Notes: generated by a model not told the origin, from the sequence alone. A stretch of DNA of 64,000 nucleotides from Devosia sp. YIM 151766 (GCF_030285925.1 NZ_CP127251.1:1984001-2048000), one strand, 5' to 3'. Shown: positions 11,493 to 21,734, counted from the stretch's first letter. Numbers and translations are program-made.

Positions 11493-11548
11493 TTTACTTC
11501 CCTCCACTTTGCCCGGCTCGAACCGGATCGTATGACGCGCGAACCATC

Positions 11549-13744
11549 TCAGTCCGGCTCGTATTTCAGGAACAGGGTGGCCAGCGGCGGCAGGTAAAGC
11601 TCCGCTTCCGCCGGCAGGTGCCGCCCCTCAACGGCATGGGCCATGATGGCGCCCTGGTTCCCCTTATTGCCGCCGGCATACCAGCCGGCATCGGTATTGA
11701 TCCGCTCCACCCAACGGCCGGCGATCGGCATGGGCACCTTATAGCCGCTGCGCGGCGTCGGCGTCAGATTGGAGATGACCAGCACCGGATCGGCGCCCGG
11801 CGCCTTGCGCAGCCAGGCCAGCACCGAATTGGTGTGATCGTTGGCGATCACCCATTCAAAGCCCTCCGGCTCGCAATCGCGTTCATAAAGCGCCGGCAGG
11901 CTGCGATAGGCCGTATTGAGATCGGCCACCAGCCGCCGCATGCCCTCATGGTTCGGCGAATCCAGCAGAAACCAGTCCAGCGCCTTGCTTTCCGACCATT
12001 CGGCGCGTTGGGCGAATTCCTGGCCCATGAACAACAGCTTCTTGCCCGGATAGCCCCACATGAAAGCGAGATAGGCGCGCAGATTGGCGAATTGCTGCCA
12101 ATCGTCGCCCGGCATCTTGCCCAGCAGCGATCCCTTGCCATGCACGACCTCGTCATGGCTCAGCGGCAGCACGAAATTCTCGCTAAAGGCATAGACCATG
12201 CCGAAGGTGAGATCGTTGTGATGGAAGCGCCGATGCACGGCGTCGCGGCTCATGAACCGCAAAGTGTCGTTCATGAAGCCCATATTCCACTTGAAGCCGA
12301 AGCCCAGCCCCCCGGCATAAGTGGGGGCGCTGACGCCCGGCCAGGACGTGGATTCCTCGGCGATCATGAAGGCGCCGGGAAAACGGCTATAGACCTCAGC
12401 ATTGACCCGTTGCAGGAAGGCCACCGCCTCAAGGTTCTGATTGCCGCCATGTTGGTTGGGCACCCACTCGCCCGGCTGGCGGGAATAATCGAGATAGAGC
12501 ATCGAGGCCACGGCATCGACGCGCAATCCGTCGATATGGAAATTCTCGAACCAGAACAGCGCATTATTGGTGAGATAGGCCGAAACCTCCTTGCGCCCGA
12601 AATTGTAGATCGCCGTGTTCCAGTCCGGATGGAAGCCCTGGCGCGGATCGGCATGTTCGTAAAGCGCCGTGCCGTCGAATTGCGCCAGCCCGAAATCGTC
12701 GGTGGGGAAATGCGCCGGCACCCAGTCCAGGATGACGCCCAGCCCGGCTTCGTGCGCCGCATTAACCAGCCGCGCGAAACCCGCCGGATCGCCGAAGCGC
12801 GAGGTGGGCGCATAGAGACCGGTCGGCTGGTAGCCCCAGCTGGGATCGAAGGGATGTTCGGAAATGGGCATGAATTCGAGATGGGTATAGCCCATATCGG
12901 CCGCATAGGGCACCAATTGCTCGGCCAATTGGTCATAGCTCATGAAGCCGCCATCGGGCCGCCGGCGCCAGGAGCCCAGATGCACCTCGTAGATGGACAT
13001 GGGTACGCGGCGCCAATCGTGGCTGGCCCGCTCTTCCATGTAACGCTGGTCGGTCCAGGTGAAGGGCGTCGGGTCGGGAACTATCGAGGCATTATGCGGC
13101 CTGACTTCCGCCTGGCGGGCAAAGGGATCGGCCTTGAGCGGCAGCACCACGCCATCGGGCCCGACGATCTCGAATTTATAGATGGTGCCGGTGCCCAGCA
13201 CCGGAATGAAGACCTCCCAGATGCCCTTGCGGTTGCGCATCGGGTGGCGGCGGCCATCCCAATCGTTCCAGGGACCGACCACCGACACCCGCAAGGCATT
13301 GGGGGCCCAGACGGCGAAATGGGTGCCGTGAATGCCCTCGAATTCCATTTCGTGGGCGCCCAGCTTGTCGAACAGCCGTAAATGGCTGCCCTCGCCGATA
13401 TAATAATCGTCCATCGGCCCCAGGACCGGACCGAAGGAATAGGGATCGTAAATGGTCCAGGCGCCGCCCGCATTCTTCGCTTCATAGCGGATGGGCTGGC
13501 GCCCGGCGATATCCACCCTGGCCTCGAAGAAGCCGGCGGCATGGCGCGGGATCATATGCCCGAGCGGCTTGCCGTCGAGCGTATAGGCATCGAGCGTTTC
13601 GGCATGCGGCACGAAGGCGCGCAGCACCCATTGGCCCTGGACGTCGTGCAGGCCGAGAAAGGCAAAGGCATCGCTGTGGCGGCCAGCCACGATGGCCGCG
13701 ACCTCACGCGCATCGGCTTGCCAGTTTTCCGTGTTTGAACTCAT
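11549..13744 (-). CDS. glgB: 1,4-alpha-glucan branching enzyme GlgB
   Basis: Cuts alpha-1,4 chains and re-joins them as alpha-1,6 branches. The 731-residue protein has an N-terminal extra module (about 10-110), a CBM48 domain (about 115-215) and the GH13 barrel. The nucleophile is Asp in GLRVDAV (about 410), the acid is Glu in MIAEES (about 463) and the third carboxylate lies in [11 protein letters not shown] start at the ATG at 13744 (MSSNTENW); a GTG at 13759 is an alternative. It sits between glgP and glgC, 56 bases before glgC. Confidence 0.95.
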   Translation of the reverse strand: MSSNTENWQADAREVAAIVAGRHSDAFAFLGLHDVQGQWVLRAFVPHAETLDAYTLDGKPLGHMIPRHAAGFFEARVDIAGRQPIRYEAKNAGGAWTIYDPYSFGPVLGPMDDYYIGEGSHLRLFDKLGAHEMEFEGIHGTHFAVWAPNALRVSVVGPWNDWDGRRHPMRNRKGIWEVFIPVLGTGTIYKFEIVGPDGVVLPLKADPFARQAEVRPHNASIVPDPTPFTWTDQRYMEERASHDWRRVPMSIYEVHLGSWRRRPDGGFMSYDQLAEQLVPYAADMGYTHLEFMPISEHPFDPSWGYQPTGLYAPTSRFGDPAGFARLVNAAHEAGLGVILDWVPAHFPTDDFGLAQFDGTALYEHADPRQGFHPDWNTAIYNFGRKEVSAYLTNNALFWFENFHIDGLRVDAVASMLYLDYSRQPGEWVPNQHGGNQNLEAVAFLQRVNAEVYSRFPGAFMIAEESTSWPGVSAPTYAGGLGFGFKWNMGFMNDTLRFMSRDAVHRRFHHNDLTFGMVYAFSENFVLPLSHDEVVHGKGSLLGKMPGDDWQQFANLRAYLAFMWGYPGKKLLFMGQEFAQRAEWSESKALDWFLLDSPNHEGMRRLVADLNTAYRSLPALYERDCEPEGFEWVIANDHTNSVLAWLRKAPGADPVLVISNLTPTPRSGYKVPMPIAGRWVERINTDAGWYAGGNKGNQGAIMAHAVEGRHLPAEAELYLPPLATLFLKYEPD

Positions 13745-13846
13745 GCCCGCTTTCCCCACTCGCTGCCCGCTTTCGAACCGGCAGGATAGACATAACGCAT
13801 ACAGGATCGTTTCGGTGCGGCGGGACAGGCCCGACGCCCCGCCGGA

Positions 13847-16318
13847 TCAGCCGGTCTTCACCCCCCAGATATCGGCAGCATATTGCCTTATGGTCCGATC
13901 CGACGAGAAGAAGCCGACATTGGCGGTATTGCGGATCGCCATAGCGTTCCAGCGCGCCGGGTCGTTCCAGATCTGGTCCACCCTTGCCTGCGCCGCTGCA
14001 TAGGCGTCGAAATCCCGCGCCACCATGAACCAGTCATGCTCGTAGAGCCCGCCGATCAGGTCGCGATAGCGATGCGGATCGTCGGGTGAGAATACCCCCG
14101 AGGCGATCGAGTCCAGCACTTCGCGCAGGCGCAGCGACGCCTCGATAGAGGCCCGCGGCGTCTCCCCCCGGGCATGCTTGTCCTCGACCTCGTCGGCGGT
14201 GAGGCCGAAAATGACGATATTGTCGGCGCCCACTTCCTTGTGCATCTCGACATTGGCGCCATCCATCGTGCCGATGGTGATGGCGCCATTGGCCATGAAC
14301 TTCATATTGCCGGTGCCCGAGGCTTCCATGCCGGCCGTGGAAATCTGCTCGGACAGATTGGCGGCCGGCACGATGATTTCGGCCAGGCTCACATTGTAAT
14401 TGGGCAGGAACACCACTTTGAGCAGGCCACGCACCCCCGGATCGTGATTGACGACCCGCGCCACGTCGTTGATCAGCTTGATGATCAGCTTGGCATTCCA
14501 ATAGCTCGGCGCCGCCTTGCCGGCGAAAATCTTGACCCGCGGCGCCCAGTCCCGGTCCGGATGGGCGCGGATCTCGTCATAAAGCGCCACCGTCTGGATG
14601 ATGTTGAGCAATTGGCGCTTATATTCGTGGATGCGCTTGATCTGCACGTCGAACATGGCTTCGGGCGAGACGACGATGTTCAGCCGCTCCCGGATCAGCC
14701 TGGCCAGCCGCTGCTTGTTGTCTAGCTTCACCGCCGCGAATTGCTGCTGGAAGCCGGGATCCCCGGCATGGGGCGCGAGCTGTTTGAGCTTGTCGATATT
14801 GTCCAGGAATTCCGGGCCGATCCGCTCGCTCACCAATTCGGTCAGGCCGGGATTGCATTGCATCAGCCAGCGGCGCGGCGTGATGCCATTGGTCTTGTTG
14901 TTGATGCGCTCGGGATAGAGCTTGTGCAGGTCGGAGAACACGGTCTGCTTCATCAATTCCGTATGCAGCGCCGACACGCCATTGACCGAATGCGAGCCGA
15001 CAAAGGCCAATTGCCCCATGCGCACCCGCCGCCCACCCTGCTCGTCGATCAGCGACAGGGCGGCGATCTGCTGCTCGGAAAAGCCCGATTTGCTGCGGGC
15101 TTCGGCGAGGATATCGGCATTGATCTGATAGACGATCTGCATGTGGCGCGGCAGCAGCCGCTCCAGCAGCGCCACCGGCCAGCTTTCCAGCGCCTCGGGC
15201 AGCAGCGTGTGATTGGTATAGCCGAACGTGCCCTTGGCGATCTTCCAGGCATCGGCCCATTGCACGCCATTGTCGTCGACCAGAATGCGCATCAACTCGG
15301 CCACCGAAATGGCCGGATGCGTGTCGTTGAGCTGGATGGCGACCTTGTCGGGCAGCGAGCTCAATTCACCATATTGCTGCAAATGGCGGCGCACGATGTC
15401 CTGGAGGGAGGCGGAGGAGAAGAAGAATTCCTGCCGCAGCCGCAATTCCTGCCCCGCCGCCGTCGAGTCGGCGGGATAGAGCACGCGGGTAATGGCCTCG
15501 GCCTTGGCGCTTTCCTCGAGCGCGCCGATATGGTCGCCGGAATTGAACTTGTCGAGCAGGATCGGGTCGATCGGCTGGGCGCTCCACAGGCGCAGCGTGT
15601 TCACCCGCGCGCCGCGCCAGCCGACAATGGGCGTGTCATAGGCGACCGCCAGGAGATGTTCGTTGGGCTGCCATTCCTGCCGCACCGCGCCGTCCGGGTC
15701 GGTCACCGGCTCGACATGGCCGCCGAACCCCACTTCATAAGCGCTTTCGCGGCGCTCGAATTCCCAGGGATTGCCATGCGCCAGCCAGTCCTCCGGCAGC
15801 TCGACCTGCCAGCCCTCGCTCATTTCCTGGCGGAACAGCCCATGCGCATAGCGGATGCCATAGCCATAGGCCGGGATTTTCAACGACGACATGGATTCTA
15901 GAAAACAGGCGGCGAGACGCCCCAGGCCGCCATTGCCCAGCGCCGCATCCGGCTCCATGTCGATCAGTTCGCCCAGGTCGACATTGAGATTGCTGAGGGC
16001 CTCGCGCACCGGCTGCATCAGGCCGACATTGCTCATGGCGTCGCGCATGAGCCGGCCGATAAGGAATTCGAGGCTGAGATAATAGACGCGCTTGTTGGAG
16101 GTCCGCCACGTTTCACGCGAGCTTTCCATCCAGCGATCCATGATGCGGTCGCGAACCGTCAGGATGGTGGCCCGCAGCCAGTCATGCGGGCGGGCGACGA
16201 TCGGGTCCTTGCCGACCGAATAAATCAGCCGTTCAAGTATCTCCGCCTGGATAGCTTCAACGGTCGTCGAACGCGGTTCGGGCGTAGGGGCATCGTAGAC
16301 GATCGGCTTTTGCGGCAT
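13847..16318 (-). CDS. glgP: Glycogen/maltodextrin phosphorylase
   Basis: Releases glucose-1-phosphate from glycogen ends using phosphate and PLP. The 823-residue length matches the GT35 family. The substrate loop GNGGLGRLAACFL is in the N-terminal half. The PLP site GTGNMKFMANGAITIGTMDG (Lys after NM) lies near the C-terminus. The gene is first in the glycogen operon; its end is about 100 bases before glgB. Start ATG at 16318 follows a weak GCGAG. A terminator at 16385-16410 separates it from the upstream AI-2E gene, so the operon promoter should lie in 16319-16384. Confidence 0.93.
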   Translation of the reverse strand: MPQKPIVYDAPTPEPRSTTVEAIQAEILERLIYSVGKDPIVARPHDWLRATILTVRDRIMDRWMESSRETWRTSNKRVYYLSLEFLIGRLMRDAMSNVGLMQPVREALSNLNVDLGELIDMEPDAALGNGGLGRLAACFLESMSSLKIPAYGYGIRYAHGLFRQEMSEGWQVELPEDWLAHGNPWEFERRESAYEVGFGGHVEPVTDPDGAVRQEWQPNEHLLAVAYDTPIVGWRGARVNTLRLWSAQPIDPILLDKFNSGDHIGALEESAKAEAITRVLYPADSTAAGQELRLRQEFFFSSASLQDIVRRHLQQYGELSSLPDKVAIQLNDTHPAISVAELMRILVDDNGVQWADAWKIAKGTFGYTNHTLLPEALESWPVALLERLLPRHMQIVYQINADILAEARSKSGFSEQQIAALSLIDEQGGRRVRMGQLAFVGSHSVNGVSALHTELMKQTVFSDLHKLYPERINNKTNGITPRRWLMQCNPGLTELVSERIGPEFLDNIDKLKQLAPHAGDPGFQQQFAAVKLDNKQRLARLIRERLNIVVSPEAMFDVQIKRIHEYKRQLLNIIQTVALYDEIRAHPDRDWAPRVKIFAGKAAPSYWNAKLIIKLINDVARVVNHDPGVRGLLKVVFLPNYNVSLAEIIVPAANLSEQISTAGMEASGTGNMKFMANGAITIGTMDGANVEMHKEVGADNIVIFGLTADEVEDKHARGETPRASIEASLRLREVLDSIASGVFSPDDPHRYRDLIGGLYEHDWFMVARDFDAYAAAQARVDQIWNDPARWNAMAIRNTANVGFFSSDRTIRQYAADIWGVKTG

Positions 16319-16384
16319 CTCGCAATCCAGTGTTCATGACGATATTCCCCTCAGAATGCGGGTAGTCTTGCACTTAATCCGTAA

Positions 16385-16410
16385 AGGGAAAAGCCCCCAT
16401 GCCCGGGGCT
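16385..16410 (-). terminator. Likely intrinsic terminator after the AI-2E transporter gene
   Basis: On the minus strand AGCCCC (complement of 16405-16410) and GGGGGCT (complement of 16392-16398) form a stem followed by TTTTCCC. It overlaps the stop codon of the gene ending at 16409 and insulates the glycogen operon. Confidence 0.55.
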
Positions 16411-17677
16411 AGCCGGGCCGGGGCTCGACGCCGGTGGGACCCGTGCCCTTGGGCGGCTCCAGCCGCTCCCGCTTGCGCGCCTCCTCGCCCTCGTCATCCA
16501 GCCGCTGCTCCCGGATGACCTGGGCGGCATTGGCCAGCAATTCGTCGCGATCGGTCATCGCCCGCGTCCGGCGCACCGGGCGGCGGGGCATGACCGGCCG
16601 GCTCGGCAGCGCATGGGTGATGACCGATTGAGCAATCAGCAGCGTCGGCACGGCGATGAGCGCCCCCATCGGCCCCCAGGCCCAGATCCAGAAGGTGATC
16701 GACAAGAAGATGATGAAGGGATTGAGCGTCAGCGTGCGGCCGATGAAATGGGGGGTGAATAGCTGGCCTTCGAGGAAATTGATGCTGGCATAGCAGATGA
16801 CCGGCAGCAAGATTTCCAGCAACCCGGTCTGGGTGCCCAGCCCCACCGCCAGCAGCACGGTGATCATGATGGCCTGCCCCACATAGGGCACGTAATTCAG
16901 CACTGCCGCCATGGCACCCCAGAGCAGTGGCGAGGGCATGCCGATGGCCCACATGGCCAGGGTGACCGCGGTGCCGACGCACAGATTGATCATGGTCACC
17001 GTCAGGAGGAACCGGCTGACCTTGAACTCGACATCGCGGAACACATGCGCCGTGCGCCAGCGCATGCGCCTGGTGACGCACATCGACAGCACCGACATGC
17101 GGATGTGATCGCGCGTCGCCACGAAGAAATAGAGGCTGGCCAGGAAGATGGCGATCTGTGCCAGCACCGCCGGCGCCAGCATGGCCATGCCGGTCACCGT
17201 GCCGCCGTCATCCACCGTCACCGCCATGGCATCGCCGGTGCCCAGCGCCGCCGCGAGCTGGGCCTGGAAGTCGCTGATCGATTGCAGCGGCCCCTTGAGG
17301 CCCGCCAATTGCGTCTGCAGCCTGGCCCAGATCATCGGCGCCCGCGCCACCCATTCGCTGAGCGGCACCGCGAACAAGACGGCGAACCCGGCAATGACGC
17401 CGAGCAGCAGCAGCACGACGATGCCGGCCGCCAGTGCCGGCGGCACGCTCCAGCTTTCCAGCCGGTCGGCCACCGGCCCGAACATCAGGCCGATGACGAT
17501 GGCCAGCGTCACCGGCGCCAGGAAGACCTGCCCCGCCTGCAACACCAGGAGCAAGACGGCAAAACCGATGCCAACCACCGCCAGGCGGGCGGCATTGCCG
17601 AGCACCCGCTCGAACTGGCTTTCGTTCATTTCGGCAGGAACGGCCCTGGGCCTGGCTTGACGCATTGCGGTATCCAC
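16409..17677 (-). CDS. AI-2E family transporter (PerM/TqsA-like)
   Basis: A 422-residue inner-membrane protein with about eight helices, arranged as in the AI-2E transporter family: two N-terminal pairs (VVGIGFAVLLLVLQAGQVFLAP, AAGIVVLLLLGVIAGFAVLFAV), a long soluble loop, then a C-terminal block with the conserved NYVPYVGQ and GRTLTLNPFIIFLSI motifs. The C-terminal tail is charged and proline-rich. Family members include quorum-signal exporters and Na+/H+ antiporters, so the substrate cannot be named. The frame begins with GTG at 17677; ATGs at 17665 and 17629 are alternatives. Divergent from the nucleoside hydrolase gene. Confidence 0.85.
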   Translation of the reverse strand: MDTAMRQARPRAVPAEMNESQFERVLGNAARLAVVGIGFAVLLLVLQAGQVFLAPVTLAIVIGLMFGPVADRLESWSVPPALAAGIVVLLLLGVIAGFAVLFAVPLSEWVARAPMIWARLQTQLAGLKGPLQSISDFQAQLAAALGTGDAMAVTVDDGGTVTGMAMLAPAVLAQIAIFLASLYFFVATRDHIRMSVLSMCVTRRMRWRTAHVFRDVEFKVSRFLLTVTMINLCVGTAVTLAMWAIGMPSPLLWGAMAAVLNYVPYVGQAIMITVLLAVGLGTQTGLLEILLPVICYASINFLEGQLFTPHFIGRTLTLNPFIIFLSITFWIWAWGPMGALIAVPTLLIAQSVITHALPSRPVMPRRPVRRTRAMTDRDELLANAAQVIREQRLDDEGEEARKRERLEPPKGTGPTGVEPRPG

Positions 17678-17805
17678 ATGGGAGAGTGCCCCGAAAACGT
17701 TACGGCAATGACTTTCGTTCCTGGGCGCCTCTTGGTGATCGACCCTGGCGGGCCGCTTGGATAAGCTTGCCGCGATTCCTTGTCTCTCCCGCCAGAAGAA
17801 GCGCC

Positions 17806-18747
17806 ATGTCCCGCAAGATCATCATCGATACCGACCCCGGCCAGGACGATGCCGTCGCCATCCTGCTCGCCCTCGCCTCGCCCGCGGAACTGGAGGTTCT
17901 CGGCGTGGTGGCGGTGGCCGGCAATGTCGGCCTCGCCCAGAACGCCATCAATGCCCGCAAAGTGGTCGAGCTCTCCGGCCGCAGCGATGTTCCGGTCTAT
18001 GCCGGCTGCGCCCGGCCGATGCGGCGGCAACTCGTCACCGCCGAGCATGTGCATGGCGATACCGGCCTCAACGGCCCCGACCTGCCCGCTCCGCACATCC
18101 CGCTCCAGGACCGGCACGGCGTCGATTTCATCATCGAGACATTGATGAATGCCGAGCCGAAAACCATAACCCTGTGCACTCTCGGCCCGCTGACCAATAT
18201 CGGCATGGCGCTGGTCAAGGAGCCGCGCATCGCCGAGCGTATCGCCGAAATCGTCATGATGGGCGGCGCTTATTTCGAGGTGGGCAACATCACCCCGACA
18301 GCCGAATTCAACATCTATGTCGACCCCGAAGCCGCCGATGTGGTGATGCGCTGCGGCGCGCCGATCACCATCCTGCCGCTGGACGTGACCCATATGATCC
18401 AGTCCACCCCGGCCCGTCTCGACGCCATCAAGGCGCTGGGCAATAAGAGCGGCCAGGCGGTCCATGACATGCTGAGCTTTTCGGAGAGCTTCGATCTCAA
18501 GAAATATGGCTGGAACGGTGCGCCGCTGCACGATCCCACCGTCATCGCCTATCTGCTCAAGCCCGAACTCTTCGAAGGCCGCCATTGCCACGTGGCCATC
18601 GAAACCGCGAGCGAACTGACGGTCGGTATGACCGTGGTGGATTACTGGCACGTCACCGGCCGCGCCCCTAACGCCAATTATCTGCGCTCCGGCGACGCGG
18701 ATGGATTTTACGCGCTGCTCAATGAGCGATTGGCGCGGCTGCCGTAA
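17806..18747 (+). CDS. Nucleoside hydrolase (IUNH family)
   Basis: Cleaves ribonucleosides to base and ribose for purine and pyrimidine salvage. The 313-residue protein starts with the family's calcium-binding signature DTDPGQDDAVAILLALA (residues 7-23), and shows CTLGPLTNIG, IVMMGGAYFEVGNITPTAEFNIYVDPEAA (substrate Asn and Glu), and DVTHM. The HDPTVIAYLL segment has the catalytic-site His and Asp. I start at the ATG at 17806 (MSRKIIIDTDPG). No signal peptide, so cytoplasmic. Base preference cannot be read from the sequence. It stands alone before a block of intergenic repeats. Confidence 0.93.
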   Translation: MSRKIIIDTDPGQDDAVAILLALASPAELEVLGVVAVAGNVGLAQNAINARKVVELSGRSDVPVYAGCARPMRRQLVTAEHVHGDTGLNGPDLPAPHIPLQDRHGVDFIIETLMNAEPKTITLCTLGPLTNIGMALVKEPRIAERIAEIVMMGGAYFEVGNITPTAEFNIYVDPEAADVVMRCGAPITILPLDVTHMIQSTPARLDAIKALGNKSGQAVHDMLSFSESFDLKKYGWNGAPLHDPTVIAYLLKPELFEGRHCHVAIETASELTVGMTVVDYWHVTGRAPNANYLRSGDADGFYALLNERLARLP

Positions 18748-18748
18748 C

Positions 18749-19012
18749 CCCCTCATCCGGCCCTTCGGGCCACCTTCTCCCCGAGGGGGAGAAGAATAGG
18801 CATCGCGCGCCCTCTTGTTCCTCTCCCCCTCGGGGAGAGGGTGGATCGCCCGCAGGGCGAGACGGGTGAGGGGTGGCTGGCGTACCCTCTCATCCGGCCC
18901 TTCGGGTCGCCTTCTCCCCAAGCGGGAGAAGGATAGGCATCGCGCATTCCTCTTATTCCTCTCCCCCTCGGGGAGAGGTGGCTCGGCAAAGCCGAGTCGG
19001 TGAGGGGGTTCT
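18749..19012. repeat. Tandem pair of about 130-base intergenic repeats with hairpins
   Basis: Two similar units (about 18749-18881 and 18885-19012) each begin CCCTCATCCGGCCCTTCGGG or its variant and contain CTTCTCCCC, an AGGCATCGCGC spacer, then CCTCTCCCCCTCGGGGAGAG and end near GTGAGGGG. The first and last parts of each unit are roughly inverted, so each unit can fold into a large hairpin. It fills the gap between the convergent nucleoside hydrolase and ABC-F genes and could stop transcription from both sides. Confidence 0.8.
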
Positions 19013-20593
19013 TCACCTCAATTCCACCTCTCGGCCGATCCCGATATTTTCCAGAAACGCCCGGTCGTGGCTGACCACCAGCAAGGCGCCGTCGAAGGCG
19101 CGCAGGCCCGCTTCCACCACTTCGATGGCGTCGATATCCAGGTGATTGGTGGGCTCGTCCAGCACCAGCAGCATGGGCGGCGTCTTGCCGCCCAGCGCAC
19201 AGGCCAGCCCTGCCCGCAACATCTCGCCGCCGCTCAGCGTGCCGACCAGTTGCAACGCCGCATCGTTGCGGAACATGAACGCCGCCAGTACCGCGCGGCA
19301 ATCATTGAGCGAACTGGACGGATTGAGCCGCTGGAAATTTTCGACGATGGACAGGTCCCGCCGCAACAAGCCCACTTGCTGATCGAGCAACGCCATCGGC
19401 CCGCCGATCTGCACGCTGCCGGCAAGCGGCGCCAATTCGCCGGTAAGAAGTTTCAGCAGCGTGGTCTTGCCCACCCCGTTCGGTCCGGTAATCGCCACCC
19501 GCTCCGGCCCGATAATGTCGATGGAGAAATTGCGGATGATCGGCCGCTCCGGATCGTGCCCGCCGGTCATGCCAGTGGCGCGCAACATCACCTTGCCCGC
19601 CGCCAGCCCGCTCGGCGCCAGCTTCAGCGCAAAAGGCGTCAGCACCTCGATCCGGGCGCGCGCCGCCTGGGCCTGGGCCTGCGCGGCATCGGCCTGTTTC
19701 TCGGCGAGCCGGTCGAGGCCGCCAGCGGTTTCCTCGGCGCGGCGCTTGAGGCCGCCCATGACGATTTTCGGCATATCGCCCTTGGCGGCCTTGCGACGCC
19801 CGCCGGCATCGCGGCGCTCCTGCCGCTCGCGCGTCTCCTGCGCCGATCTCGCCGCGTCCCGCATCTGCCGCTCGGCAATATCCAGACTATGCTGCGCCGA
19901 AGCCAGTTCCAGCGCCTTGCGCTCGCGGTAATGGCTCCAATTGCCGCCATAAAAGCTGGCGCCGAGGCCGGTCAGCTCGACAATGGCGTCCATCTCCTCC
20001 AGCAGCGCCCGGTCATGGCTGATGACGATGGCCGCGCCCCGCCAGCGCGCCAGCAATTCGGTTACCGCGGCGCGGCCATCGGCATCGAGATTATTGGTCG
20101 GCTCATCGAGCAGGATCAGGTCGGGCGCATCGAAAATCAGCGCCGCAAGGGCCGCCCGCGTCCGTTGCCCGCCCGATAGTTCGGCGAGCGGGGTTTGCGG
20201 CGTCACCGCCAGTTTGAGACTATCCAGCGCCGCATCCAGCCGCGCCTCCAGCGTCCAGTCGGCCTCCGCCAGCTCCTCGGCGCTCGCTGCCCCCGAAACG
20301 GCTTTTTCGAGCAGGGCGAGCGCATCGCGAACACCAAAAAGATCGGCGATGGTTTCGCCGGGCACCGGCTGCACCTGCTGGCGCAACATGCCGATGCGGC
20401 CGGAAACGCTGATCGTGCCGGCGGCCGGCGTCAACTCGCCGGTGATCAGGCGCAGCAGCGTGGTCTTGCCCACGCCATTGCGGCCGACCAGACCGGTGCG
20501 CCCGGGGCCGAAGCTGAGATCGAGATTGGAAAAGAGAGTTCGGCCGTCAGGGCCGGTATAGGCGAGACGCGAAATCGTGACGGAAACGGGCAT
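19013..20593 (-). CDS. ABC-F family ATP-binding protein
   Basis: A soluble protein with two ABC ATPase domains on one chain and no membrane segments, as in the ABC-F group that acts on ribosomes (translation factors and antibiotic protection). Domain 1 has GRNGVGKTTLLR, LSGGQRTRAAL and ILLDEPTNNLD; domain 2 has GPNGVGKTTLLK, LSGGEMLRAGL and LVLDEPTNHLDID. Between them is a charged, probably coiled-coil linker rich in Arg, Glu, Ala and Gln (about 225-320), shorter in the tRNA-interaction motif than typical Uup/EttA. I start at the ATG at 20593 (MPVSVTISRL), giving 526 residues. The exact subgroup is uncertain. Confidence 0.88.
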   Translation of the reverse strand: MPVSVTISRLAYTGPDGRTLFSNLDLSFGPGRTGLVGRNGVGKTTLLRLITGELTPAAGTISVSGRIGMLRQQVQPVPGETIADLFGVRDALALLEKAVSGAASAEELAEADWTLEARLDAALDSLKLAVTPQTPLAELSGGQRTRAALAALIFDAPDLILLDEPTNNLDADGRAAVTELLARWRGAAIVISHDRALLEEMDAIVELTGLGASFYGGNWSHYRERKALELASAQHSLDIAERQMRDAARSAQETRERQERRDAGGRRKAAKGDMPKIVMGGLKRRAEETAGGLDRLAEKQADAAQAQAQAARARIEVLTPFALKLAPSGLAAGKVMLRATGMTGGHDPERPIIRNFSIDIIGPERVAITGPNGVGKTTLLKLLTGELAPLAGSVQIGGPMALLDQQVGLLRRDLSIVENFQRLNPSSSLNDCRAVLAAFMFRNDAALQLVGTLSGGEMLRAGLACALGGKTPPMLLVLDEPTNHLDIDAIEVVEAGLRAFDGALLVVSHDRAFLENIGIGREVELR

Positions 20594-20774
20594 GGATCGA
20601 GTATTCCCCAAGGGCAAGGCAGGTTGGCGTTGCGTTGGGATTGCGATCCATTGGGTACCGTCCGGTCGGGTTGCGATGAGGCATTACATAATCGTCTTCG
20701 GCGCCGCGTCAACTTCTCTGGCAAATCGGCGGCGGGAGGCGTAGGGTCCGCCAGCTTCGCAATGGACTGCCCAG

Positions 20775-21386
20775 ATGGACCTTTTCACGCTCGCCGCCTT
20801 CACCCTCGCCTATGCCATTGCCGTCTTGGTGCCCGGACCCGGCGTTGCCGCCGTGGTGGCGCGCGCCCTGGGCGGCGGCTTCAAGGGGGCGTTCCCGATG
20901 GTATTGGGCATCCTGGCCGGGGACTTGCTCTATTTCCTGTTCGCCGTATTCGGCCTGGCCGCCATCGCCACTTATTTCGGGCCCATCTTCACCATCGTCC
21001 GCTGGGCCGGCGCCGCCTACCTGCTCTATATCGCCTGGAAGTTCTGGACCGCCCGCCCCGGCGCCGAACAGATGAAGCCCAGAAACGAGGATGGCTGGAA
21101 AACCTTCCTGGCCGGCTTCTCGCTGACCATGGGCAATCCCAAGACCATCGTTTTCTACCTCGCCATCCTGCCCAGCGTGGTGCCGCTGGCCGAGATGAAC
21201 CCGCTCGCCTTCATCGAACTCACCGCCATCGTGGTCGTGGTGCTGCTCATCATCGGCTGCGGCTATGCCTGGCTGGCTTCGGTGGCCAGGGACCTGTTCC
21301 GCAGCGAAAAGGCCCTTGGCCGCCTCAACAAGACCGCCGGCGCCATGATGGCCGGCGCCGCCGGCCTCGTCGCCCTCCAGCATTAG
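20775..21386 (+). CDS. LysE/RhtB-family amino-acid exporter
   Basis: A 203-residue inner-membrane protein with about six helices. The first helix ends in the family hallmark AVLVPGPGVAAVVARALGGG (residues 16-35); GILAGDLLYFLFAVFGL and the YLLYIAWKFW segment fit LysE/RhtB proteins. GNPKTIVFYLAILPS in the middle is also characteristic. Members export homoserine, threonine, lysine or other amino acids; the substrate is not predictable here. Standalone gene, divergent from the ABC-F gene. Confidence 0.9.
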   Translation: MDLFTLAAFTLAYAIAVLVPGPGVAAVVARALGGGFKGAFPMVLGILAGDLLYFLFAVFGLAAIATYFGPIFTIVRWAGAAYLLYIAWKFWTARPGAEQMKPRNEDGWKTFLAGFSLTMGNPKTIVFYLAILPSVVPLAEMNPLAFIELTAIVVVVLLIIGCGYAWLASVARDLFRSEKALGRLNKTAGAMMAGAAGLVALQH

Positions 21387-21429
21387 CGGGTTTAACGCCG
21401 CGTTAAGGCCGGCGCTTCATGCTGGCAGC

Positions 21430-21654
21430 ATGGCGATTTCGGGCAGAATCACGCGCTGGAATGCATACCAGCTCTCATCCTATGAGCAGTTGCAATATCA
21501 TCGCGAGCGCCGCGCGCAGATCCGCGAGGAGATCGCCAAGATGAACGCCCAGGCCAGCTCCCTCACCTCGGTCCAGATGCAGAAAGCGGTGGGCATGGGC
21601 GACCTCGTCTCCCGCATGGCCATGGAACGCATCGGCCTTTCCAAGAAAGCCTAG
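21430..21654 (+). CDS. Small conserved-looking protein, unknown function
   Basis: A 74-residue soluble protein. The central QLQYHRERRAQIREEIAKMNAQ is strongly helical and charged, and the C-terminal half (MQKAVGMGDLVSRMAMERIGL) is also helical. It has no signal peptide or cysteine. It lies 43 bases after the LysE gene and just before a convergent tRNA gene, so it may be co-transcribed with the exporter. No family recognised. Confidence 0.6.
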   Translation: MAISGRITRWNAYQLSSYEQLQYHRERRAQIREEIAKMNAQASSLTSVQMQKAVGMGDLVSRMAMERIGLSKKA

Positions 21655-21658
21655 AAGC

Positions 21659-21734
21659 TGGTGGGCGCGGCAGGACTCGAACCTGCAACCAGAGTGTTAT
21701 GAGCACTCGGCTCTAACCATTGAGCTACGCGCCC
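21659..21734 (-). tRNA. tRNA with CAU anticodon (Met elongator, or Ile2)
   Basis: The minus strand folds as a 76-base cloverleaf. The acceptor GGGCGCG pairs with CGCGCCC, followed by discriminator A and an encoded CCA. The D arm is TAGCTCAATGGTTAGAGC. The anticodon stem GAGTG/CACTC encloses the loop CTCATAA, so the anticodon is CAT. The T arm is GCAGGTTCGAGTCCTGC. CAU occurs in initiator, elongator Met and lysidine-modified Ile2 tRNAs. The acceptor has a proper 1-72 pair, which argues against the initiator. The C4-G69 pair is compatible with Ile2, but I cannot settle it by eye. Confidence 0.93.

Noticed and set aside
11450..13381. A 643-codon plus-strand frame opposite glgB
   Set aside because: It runs antisense to a complete branching enzyme with its catalytic Asp and Glu.
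18749..19012. CRISPR-like array
   Set aside because: Only two units of about 130 bases without short unique spacers; no cas gene is in the window.
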